Shown one piece after another: positions 4,738-9,803 of a stretch of 9,803 nt of DNA; position 1 is the first letter of the stretch, and each line of letters opens with the position of its first letter. The stretch is taken from NCBI GenBank assembly GCA_018894595.1, contig JAHIPN010000088.1, positions 1 through 9,803 of the forward strand. Direction: 5' to 3'. This DNA is from a bacterium. GTDB lineage: Bacteria; Atribacterota; JS1; SB-45; 34-128. The notes under the pieces were generated by a model. That model searched no databases. It was not told the origin of the DNA and saw only the letters and a list, made by a program, of their open reading frames with translations. Made by a program: the position numbers and the translations under genes.

Positions 4738-5949
4738 TTATTGGATTAGGTTTACCATATTGAAAATAGGCAGGTACATAGCTATAATCATGGTCCCGAT
4801 TGTTAAGCCGATAAATACCATCATAAGTGGTTCAATGATTGCGGTTAGTTTTTCTACAGTCCTATCTACTTCTTGATCATAAAATTTTGCTACATTAATT
4901 AACATTTCTTCTAATTCACCACTCTCTTCGCCAACCATAATCATCTGAGTAACCATAGGTGGAAATACTCCGCTTTCGGCCAGAGGACCTGAGATACTCT
5001 GTCCTTCTTTTATCTTTGTTTTGGCACCAAGGACAGCTTTAGATATTACTAAGTTTCCTATAGCATTAGAAGAAACACTTAGCGCTTCTAAAATTGGTAC
5101 TCCACTTTTAATCAAGGTTCCGAAAATTCTGGTAAACCTGGCAATAGCACCTTTTCTATTGATCTCACCAAAAATAGGGGCATTTAATTTAAATTTATCA
5201 AAATTAAATTTACCATTCGTTGTCTTTATATAAGCTAAAAATGCAAAGACAAGTCCGCCAATAACCATAAAAAATATATACCAATATTTATTAAATAAAT
5301 AGGTTAAGGTTACAAAAAACTGGGTAAGAGCAGGGAGCTCTCCTCCAAACTGAGCAAACACTCCTACAAACTGGGGTAAAATAAAGGTAAGCATAAAGAT
5401 AGTCATTAGTACTGCAGCACCAATTACAAAAGAAGGATAAGCCATAGCAGATTTTATTTTCTGCTTAATAGCAAATTCTTTTTCCATTAAATCTGCAATT
5501 TTTTTTAAAATTTCATCTAATACTCCTCCGACCTCCCCCGCTCTAACCATACTAATATATAATTCAGAAAATACTTGAGGGTGTTTTGCCATGGCATTAG
5601 CCAAAGTGAAACCTGCCTCAATATCAGATTTAACTATTTTAATAATATTAGATAGCGCCTTATTTTCAACCTGTTTGGTTAAAATGTCTAATGAATTTAC
5701 TAAAGTCAACCCAGCATTAACCATAGTAGCAAATTGTCGATAAAATATGGTTAGGTCTCTAAGTTTTATACTTTGGAAAAGTGTTGTTTGATTAGAAAAT
5801 AGGAAGTTTTTCTTTTTTTCGCTGACAGAAGTAATAAAATAATCCATTTCTTGTAACCGAGAAGCAACCACCCCTCTATTTTCCCCCTCCATGTTTCCGG
5901 TAAATGCTTTTCCTGTTCGGTCACGGACTTTATACACAAAGGTAGCCAT
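4738..5949 (-). CDS. pilC: Type IV pilus / type II secretion inner-membrane platform protein
   Basis: This 403-residue protein is a full-length member of the GspF/PilC family, the inner-membrane platform on which the ATPase acts to add or extract pilin subunits. It has a short N-terminal cytoplasmic domain (FVYKVRDRTGKAFTGNMEGEN), then two T2SSF repeats, about residues 67-195 and 270-396. The characteristic glutamate/glycine motifs are AGEVGG (137-142) and VGEESGEL (339-346). Membrane helices are predicted at about 172-197, 222-241 and 372-396. It follows pilB by 27 bp in the same operon. The nearest Shine-Dalgarno match, AAGGGAG, is about 14 bases upstream of the ATG, rather far, so translation may be modest. 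The matching prepilin gene is not next to it but 4.3 kb downstream. Confidence 0.95.
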   Translation of the reverse strand: MATFVYKVRDRTGKAFTGNMEGENRGVVASRLQEMDYFITSVSEKKKNFLFSNQTTLFQSIKLRDLTIFYRQFATMVNAGLTLVNSLDILTKQVENKALSNIIKIVKSDIEAGFTLANAMAKHPQVFSELYISMVRAGEVGGVLDEILKKIADLMEKEFAIKQKIKSAMAYPSFVIGAAVLMTIFMLTFILPQFVGVFAQFGGELPALTQFFVTLTYLFNKYWYIFFMVIGGLVFAFLAYIKTTNGKFNFDKFKLNAPIFGEINRKGAIARFTRIFGTLIKSGVPILEALSVSSNAIGNLVISKAVLGAKTKIKEGQSISGPLAESGVFPPMVTQMIMVGEESGELEEMLINVAKFYDQEVDRTVEKLTAIIEPLMMVFIGLTIGTMIIAMYLPIFNMVNLIQ

Positions 5950-5976
5950 TGATTATATATTCACTCCCTTCAATCT

Positions 5977-7698
5977 CTAAACCGAAGCAACTCGCAAAAC
6001 TTCATCTATAGTAGTTAGGCCTTCGCAAACTTTCCTTATACCATCTTTCTTTAATGGGATCATTCCCTCGTCGATAGCTACTTCTCTTAATTTTCCGGTG
6101 GTAACATTTTTGGCAATCATATTTTTAATATTTTCAGTAATTACCATCAGTTCAAAGATAGCCACTCTTCCTTTATAGCCGGTATTTTTACAATAAGGAC
6201 ATCCTTCACCTTTATATAAGGTTATTTCATTGCTATTCATCTTATATTCATTCAATATTTTCTCTATACTGGGGGTTATTTTTATCTCTTTCTTGCATTT
6301 TTGACATATCTTTCTGACCAATCTTTGTGCTATAACCCCAATCACCGAAGAAGAAATTAAAAAGGGCTTTATCCCTATATCAATTAATCTTATCACTGAA
6401 CTGGGAGCATCGTTGGTATGAAGAGTGCTCAGAACAATATGTCCGGTAAGAGCTGCCTGAACAGCAATTTCAGCTGTCTCTTTATCTCTAACTTCTCCTA
6501 CCAACATGATATCTGGATCTTGCCTCAAGAAACTTCTTAACCCAGCCGCAAAAGTAAGCCCAATTTTGGGTTTAGCTTGCACCTGGCTGATTCCTTTTAA
6601 TCTATATTCTACCGGGTCTTCAATAGTCATAATTTTCTTTTCGGTTGAATTTAACAAATTAAGAGTGGTGTATAACGTAGTAGACTTTCCACTCCCTGTC
6701 GGACCGGTAACTAAGATTATACCATTGGGTTTTTCTATTAAAGATATAAATTTAGGAAGAACATCTGTAGAAAAACCTAAAGAATCTAACTCTAATAAAA
6801 TGCTTGCTGGATCTAATATTCTTAAAACAGCACTTTCTCCAATTACTGTAGGCAAGACTGAAACCCTTATGTTTATCTTTCTTCCCCCAACATTCACCTG
6901 AATTCGGCCATCTTGAGGTAATCTTCTTTCAGCAATATCCAAATCCGACATTATTTTAATTCGGGAAATAACAGCTAATTGCAGATTCCGTGGTAGAGAC
7001 ATCACATCATGTAATATACCATCTATTCGGTAACGAACTTTAAGGGCATCCTCTCCGAATGGTTCTATGTGGATATCGCTAGCCCTCTCTTTAACTGCCC
7101 TCAAAATCATCAAATTAACCAGAGCAATAATGGGAGCCTCTTCACCTTTAGTTATCGCGGAAATGTCAGAGGTTTCCTTTTCATTTTCTTTTAGCACAGT
7201 TACCTTCACATTTTCAATTTTATCAATTACCTGATCCCATCCATTTGTTATCCCAAATACTTCATCTAAAGCTTTATTAATATCTTCACCATAAGATAAC
7301 ACTGGTTCAACGGTATATCCTAATTTTATTTTGAGTTCATCATGAGCAAAAACATCTAAAGGATTTGCCATTGCAACAGTCAATTTTTTTTCTTCTCTAC
7401 TTATGGTGATAAGCTGATGTCTTCTGCCCATCTCTTCGGGAATTAGAACCACTATTGCAGGGTCGACATCTATATCATTTAAATTAACATACTTTACTCC
7501 AATTTCATTGGCCAGAACAAGCATCATCTCGTCTTTTTTAAGAATATCTAATTCAATAATTACCTTTTGAAGATCTTCACCCGTGTCACTTTGTGTTTTT
7601 AATATTTTGTCTAATTGTTCATTTGAAATTAGACCCTTATTATATAATATATCTGATAGGAATTTTCCGGTAATACTCTTATTTACTGATCTTTTCAT
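5977..7698 (-). CDS. pilB: Pilus/secretion assembly ATPase of the GspE/PilB family
   Basis: The 573-residue cytoplasmic hexameric ATPase powers pilin polymerisation. Residues about 12-150 form an N-terminal MshEN-type domain. The catalytic part has a linker helix and Asp box region (ERASDIHIEP, near 205-213), Walker A GPTGSGKST (332-340), Asp box IEDPVEYR (359-366), Walker B region DPDIMLVGEVRD (394-405) and His box LTGHIVLSTLHTNDA (417-431). A tetracysteine zinc site follows (Cys465, Cys468, Cys500, Cys503), typical of extension ATPases and not of PilT. The ATG at 7698 follows GGAGG closely. In the MshEN domain the two Arg-Leu-Gly positions that bind cyclic di-GMP in MshE appear replaced, so nucleotide control may be lost. 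Length and motifs are otherwise normal for the family. Confidence 0.96.
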   Translation of the reverse strand: MKRSVNKSITGKFLSDILYNKGLISNEQLDKILKTQSDTGEDLQKVIIELDILKKDEMMLVLANEIGVKYVNLNDIDVDPAIVVLIPEEMGRRHQLITISREEKKLTVAMANPLDVFAHDELKIKLGYTVEPVLSYGEDINKALDEVFGITNGWDQVIDKIENVKVTVLKENEKETSDISAITKGEEAPIIALVNLMILRAVKERASDIHIEPFGEDALKVRYRIDGILHDVMSLPRNLQLAVISRIKIMSDLDIAERRLPQDGRIQVNVGGRKINIRVSVLPTVIGESAVLRILDPASILLELDSLGFSTDVLPKFISLIEKPNGIILVTGPTGSGKSTTLYTTLNLLNSTEKKIMTIEDPVEYRLKGISQVQAKPKIGLTFAAGLRSFLRQDPDIMLVGEVRDKETAEIAVQAALTGHIVLSTLHTNDAPSSVIRLIDIGIKPFLISSSVIGVIAQRLVRKICQKCKKEIKITPSIEKILNEYKMNSNEITLYKGEGCPYCKNTGYKGRVAIFELMVITENIKNMIAKNVTTGKLREVAIDEGMIPLKKDGIRKVCEGLTTIDEVLRVASV

Positions 7699-7737
7699 TT
7701 CTCCTCCATTATCTGTATATCCGTATGGTATATAAAT

Positions 7738-7959
7738 TTAAAATATTTTTAATGCTATCCCAATAACTATCGCTAATGATGAATTAATAGTTCTTTTTAT
7801 ATTATATTTTCTATTTTTACTGCTCATCACCTTATAGGAAATAAAACTTGTGATTACAAAATACATAAAAATTATAATTATATATTTAACATCTAAGTGC
7901 TGCGCTGAGAGAGTTAAAAATAAGTGATAAGGTTTATCTAATGTTTGATTTAGAGGCAT
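7738..7959 (-). CDS. Small hypothetical membrane protein
   Basis: A 73-residue frame, not recognised as any family. It has a hydrophilic start, one clear membrane helix (YIIIIFMYFVITSFISYKVM, about residues 26-45), a basic loop (SSKNRKYNIKR) and a second, shorter hydrophobic stretch at the C-terminus (SSLAIVIGIALKIF), suggesting a two-helix hairpin with the basic loop in the cytoplasm. AGGA lies four bases before the ATG, and a good promoter begins 24 bases upstream, with a predicted start of transcription about 17 bases before the codon. It ends 39 bp before pilB, so it is probably the first gene of the pilBC transcript. A role in pilus assembly is only inferred from position. Confidence 0.55.
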   Translation of the reverse strand: MPLNQTLDKPYHLFLTLSAQHLDVKYIIIIFMYFVITSFISYKVMSSKNRKYNIKRTINSSLAIVIGIALKIF

Positions 7960-7975
7960 ATTATCCTATTAAACC

Positions 7976-8011
7976 TATAGTAACTATACCACTATTATAA
8001 ATATCTATCAA
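7976..8011 (-). promoter_or_regulatory. Sigma70-type promoter for the pilBC transcript, with overlapping palindrome
   Basis: On the minus strand, TTGATA (8006-8011) and TATAGT (7983-7988) each match the consensus at five of six positions, with an optimal 17-bp spacer. The -10 box is one arm of a perfect 13-bp inverted repeat, TATAGT-T-ACTATA (7976-7988), which also covers the likely start of transcription. A repressor bound there would block initiation; the palindrome could also be chance in AT-rich DNA. Confidence 0.6.
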
Positions 8012-8014
8012 GTA

Positions 8015-8042
8015 GTTTAAATTGGTTTAAATTGGTGAATTG
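8015..8042. repeat. Tandem GTTTAAATTG repeat
   Basis: Two exact copies of the 10-mer GTTTAAATTG (8015-8034) are followed by GTGAATTG. On the minus strand the units read CAATTCAC and CAATTTAAAC, the same vocabulary as the array at 982-1017. It lies between yqeG and the pilBC promoter. Confidence 0.6.
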
Positions 8043-8044
8043 TA

Positions 8045-8578
8045 TTATTTTGGCCAATTGCCAATTTCTTTTTTTATTATACCTTTTTTTAGCCAAAAAG
8101 AGATTAGTATTTTTTCCAAATTACGATGAAGGAATGTTCCTATAGAATCCTTTTTAACTATGGGAGTGACCAAAATGGTTAGGAGCTTCAATCTATTACC
8201 TCCCCAAATATCGGTAAATATTTGATCCCCGATTACCACTGTCTCAGATTTTTTTGTATCCAAAATTTTAAGGCCATTATTAAAGGCTATGCTAAAAGGT
8301 TTAAAATATTTTGAGTGATAAGGGATATTAAATATTTTTTCAAATTCTGCAACTCTTTTAGAATTAGTGTTGGAAACTATACAAAGTTTAAATTCTAATC
8401 TTTTTGCTTCTTTAACCCAATCAATAATTTTTTGGCTAACTTCCTTCTCCCCCCAGGCTACTAAAGTGTTATCCAAATCCACAATGATGCCTTTTATCTT
8501 TTTTATTTTTTTTAGCTTTTTTAAGTCTATATTACATATAGAATTTACATATACTTTTGGTCTTAAAATTTCAAACAA
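8045..8578 (-). CDS. yqeG: YqeG-family HAD-superfamily phosphatase
   Basis: The 177-residue product matches the YqeG/HAD IIIA phosphatase family (about 170-180 residues). Motif I DLDNTL holds the nucleophile Asp34 and Asp36, motif II is IVSNTN (67-72), a lysine in YFKP follows (Lys93), and the acidic motif is GDQIFTD (117-123). The N-terminal LRPKVYVNSI is a family hallmark. The in-vivo substrate of YqeG is not established to my knowledge; some members act on phosphatidylglycerophosphate. The start is taken as a TTG at 8578, because GGAG lies eight bases upstream and the family aligns from there. The same frame runs on to an ATG at 8704, but that extension translates two REP-like hairpins. 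Udk lies upstream across 403 bp of repeats. Confidence 0.88.
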   Translation of the reverse strand: MFEILRPKVYVNSICNIDLKKLKKIKKIKGIIVDLDNTLVAWGEKEVSQKIIDWVKEAKRLEFKLCIVSNTNSKRVAEFEKIFNIPYHSKYFKPFSIAFNNGLKILDTKKSETVVIGDQIFTDIWGGNRLKLLTILVTPIVKKDSIGTFLHRNLEKILISFWLKKGIIKKEIGNWPK

Positions 8579-8639
8579 TTCTCTTTCTCCTGTTTTGTCG
8601 TTAGTACGAAAATATAAATTTATTGTCTTTATTTGTATT

Positions 8640-8715
8640 GTAGGGGCACAATGAATTGTGCCCTTCTTTCTTTGTATTTTTCCATTTATTTGGGCACGAT
8701 GCATCGTGCCCCTAC
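8640..8715. repeat. Paired REP-like hairpins, tail-to-tail (BIME-like)
   Basis: The left unit is GTAG (8640-8643) plus the perfect palindrome GGGCACAATGAATTGTGCCC (8644-8663, with a TGAA centre). The right unit is GGGCACGATGCATCGTGCCC (8692-8711) plus CTAC. The spacer is 28 bp and pyrimidine-rich. The right hairpin is identical to the right hairpin of the pair at 740-794, which has the same architecture but a 7-bp spacer. Confidence 0.85.
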
Positions 8716-8760
8716 CTCTGAATCCTAATTTTCTTTACGCAATACACGATACGAAATCGA

Positions 8761-8799
8761 GATTGCTTCGTCACTTCGTTTCTCGCAATGATATTCCTG
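8761..8799. repeat. Degraded TCGC-type repeat with ATTCCTG remnant
   Basis: GATTGCTTCGTCACTTCGTT and TCTCGCAATGAT (8761-8792) match the unit at 3155-3186 with several changes. The ATTCCTG that follows looks like the first arm of the second, hairpin unit, with the rest missing. Order and orientation are as in the other compound copies. Confidence 0.65.
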
Positions 8800-8870
8800 T
8801 TTTTTTATTCTTAATTCTTTCTTCTGACTTCTTTTTCTTTACGAAATACGATATACTATGTAGTATTATA

Positions 8871-8975
8871 TTCTGGCTTCTGTCTCCTGAATTCTGACTC
8901 CCTCTTGCTTAACTATACGCTCCACGCTAAACGCTACGCGCTATCCGCTATTTCATTCACTATATACCTATATAC
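8871..8975. repeat. Consecutive 7-bp and 8-bp tandem arrays of unrelated sequence
   Basis: Array one (8871-8905) has five heptamers: TTCTGGC, TTCTGTC, TCCTGAA, TTCTGAC, TCCCTCT. Array two (8914-8948) has five: TATACGC, TCCACGC, TAAACGC, TACGCGC, TATCCGC. A third (8960-8975) is CTATATAC twice. The period is kept although unit sequences differ, resembling in style the short tandemly repeated heptamers known from filamentous cyanobacteria. Confidence 0.7.
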
Positions 8976-8981
8976 TATTTT

Positions 8982-9596
8982 TTAGGTTCGGGATTTTATT
9001 TTGCTTACTATTATATCAATTGCTACGTTATTTAGTCCACCCTGGGGGATAACTATATCGGCATATCTTTTAGAAGGTTCCACAAATTGTAAGAACATAG
9101 GTTTTACAACATTTAAGTATTGTTCGATTACTGACTCCATTGACCTCCCTCCCTCTTTTGTGTCTCTCACTAACCTTCGGATGAATCTTTCATCCTCATC
9201 GGCATCTACATAAATTTTTATATCCAACAAGTTCCTTATTTTTTCTTCTTCTAATACTAAAATACCTTCTAATATTATAATATCACGGGGGAGAACTTTT
9301 TCTGTCTCCTTTTTTCGGGTGTAATCAGTAAATGAATATATAGGTTTTTCAATTTCTTGTCCTCTGATTAATTTCTTTAAATGTTTTATTAGCAGATCAC
9401 TATCAAAAGCTGAGGGATGATCAAAGTTTATTTTCTTTCTTTCCTTTAAAGGAAGATGACTTAAATCTATATAATATGCATCTTGTTGAATCACTACCAC
9501 ATTTACTCCTTTTAAGCTTTCATAGATTCTGCGGGCAACTGTAGTTTTTCCGGAACCTGTTCCTCCGGCAATGCCTATTATTAATGGTTTCATCAT
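8982..9596 (-). CDS. udk: Uridine kinase
   Basis: Uridine kinase phosphorylates uridine and cytidine to UMP and CMP in pyrimidine salvage, in the cytoplasm. The 204-residue length is normal for the family (about 205-215). Motifs in order are the P-loop GGTGSGKTT (11-19), QQDAYY (37-42), the substrate-binding NFDHPSAFD (57-65), YSFTDYTR (87-94), LEGIL (109-113), the basic lid FIRRLVRD...GGRS (138-152) and [14 protein letters not shown] (171-184). AAGGAG precedes two adjacent ATG codons at 9596 and 9593; the second has the better spacing and either may be used. The gene sits directly behind a strong hairpin terminator that ends the mltG transcript, so it should have its own promoter or rely on read-through, yet no promoter fits between the hairpin and the start. 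Confidence 0.95.
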   Translation of the reverse strand: MMKPLIIGIAGGTGSGKTTVARRIYESLKGVNVVVIQQDAYYIDLSHLPLKERKKINFDHPSAFDSDLLIKHLKKLIRGQEIEKPIYSFTDYTRKKETEKVLPRDIIILEGILVLEEEKIRNLLDIKIYVDADEDERFIRRLVRDTKEGGRSMESVIEQYLNVVKPMFLQFVEPSKRYADIVIPQGGLNNVAIDIIVSKIKSRT

Positions 9597-9606
9597 CTCA
9601 CTCCTT

Positions 9607-9651
9607 AAAAAAGTAACCCAAAGGTGCCAGGCACCTTTGGGTTACTTTTTT
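9607..9651 (-). terminator. Long perfect hairpin terminator between mltG and udk
   Basis: A perfect inverted repeat with 22-bp arms around a single central base (9629). The core is AAAGGTGCC-A-GGCACCTTT, flanked by GTAACCC/GGGTTAC and A6/T6 runs. On the minus strand it ends in a T-tract directly before the udk ribosome-binding site, as expected of an intrinsic terminator, and the symmetric A-tract would make it work both ways. It overlaps the last base of the mltG stop codon. The GGTGCC/GGCACC core resembles a dispersed palindromic repeat found in many bacterial genomes, so it may be a recruited repeat. Confidence 0.8.
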
Positions 9652-9803
9652 TATTTTTTATTCCTTAGATGTTCCTGATAGGTTTTGGAAAATATATGCT
9701 TACCATTTTCTCCCAATACAAAATATAAATAATCTTCTTCCTCTGGTTCAAGAGCGGCTATGATTGAATCGAGTCCAGGATTGCAGATTGGACCCGGAGG
9801 AAG
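9651..9803 (-). CDS. mltG: Endolytic murein transglycosylase MltG, C-terminal fragment
   Basis: Fifty codons read in from the right edge and end in TAA at 9651. They contain LPPGPICNPGLDSIIAALEP followed by a stretch with YLYFVLGENGKHIFSKTYQEH, the highly conserved C-terminal end of the YceG/MltG (LytG-like) fold. MltG is an inner-membrane lytic transglycosylase that cuts nascent glycan strands and sets their length. The membrane anchor, LysM-like part and catalytic glutamate lie outside the window. The gene is cut by the window boundary, not truncated biologically. It is the most upstream gene of this stretch. Confidence 0.9.
   Translation of the reverse strand, partial: LPPGPICNPGLDSIIAALEPEEEDYLYFVLGENGKHIFSKTYQEHLRNKK

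Larger units (their letters stand above)
8579..8981. other. Gene-free repeat region between udk and yqeG
   Basis: About 400 bp with no gene. It contains a pair of REP-like hairpins (8640-8715), a degraded TCGC-type repeat (8761-8799), phrases such as TACGAAATACGATATAC, and three short-period arrays (8871-8975). I see no clear terminator or convincing promoter, though yqeG needs one unless it is read from udk. Confidence 0.7.

Noticed and set aside
6506..6901. 131-codon open frame on the plus strand inside pilB
   Set aside because: It is the shadow of conserved pilB codons around the Walker motifs; it has no ribosome-binding site and no recognisable product.
8367..8897. Two plus-strand open frames across yqeG and the repeats
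   Set aside because: The first is antisense to yqeG; the second runs over REP hairpins and heptamer arrays. Neither has coding character.

Overview
The window is a low-GC bacterial segment in which every convincing gene lies on the minus strand, so it reads from the right edge to the left. Strong Shine-Dalgarno sites (AGGAGG-like), the MltG/uridine kinase/YqeG trio and a type IV pilus-type assembly pair suggest an AT-rich Firmicutes-like or deep-branching uncultivated lineage (for example Atribacterota or Aerophobota). That placement is a guess from gene content, not from a marker gene.

In transcription order, the right third is housekeeping: the C-terminus of the cell-wall transglycosylase MltG (cut by the window edge), a long perfect hairpin terminator, uridine kinase (udk), about 400 bp packed with short repeats, and the YqeG-type HAD phosphatase, which probably starts at a TTG codon. 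A good sigma70-type promoter at 7983-8011 then precedes a small membrane protein, the assembly ATPase PilB/GspE and the platform protein PilC/GspF.

Between pilC and the prepilin gene at the left edge sits about 4.3 kb of accessory DNA. It holds a complete RelBE-like toxin-antitoxin pair with its own operator, an alternative sigma factor, a two-repeat protein of unknown function, a lone HicB-like protein, and a HEPN/MNT module in which the HEPN toxin is broken while the MNT nucleotidyltransferase antitoxin is intact. The prepilin gene is probably the original downstream partner of pilBC, now separated by this cargo; that is inference from gene order.

The intergenic DNA is unusually rich in repeats. 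There are eight REP-like hairpins with a GTAG or GTAA tetranucleotide beside the stem and covarying arms (740-794, 3980-4083, 4704-4727, 8640-8715). A second, compound family ends in AATGAC (around 1039, 1210, 1653, 3155 and 8761). Several unrelated sequences form arrays with a 7- or 8-bp period. A distinctive segment at 1281-1620 carries two helically phased DnaA-box-like sequences, two hairpins and three related repeats, and no gene. No rRNA, tRNA or CRISPR array was seen.
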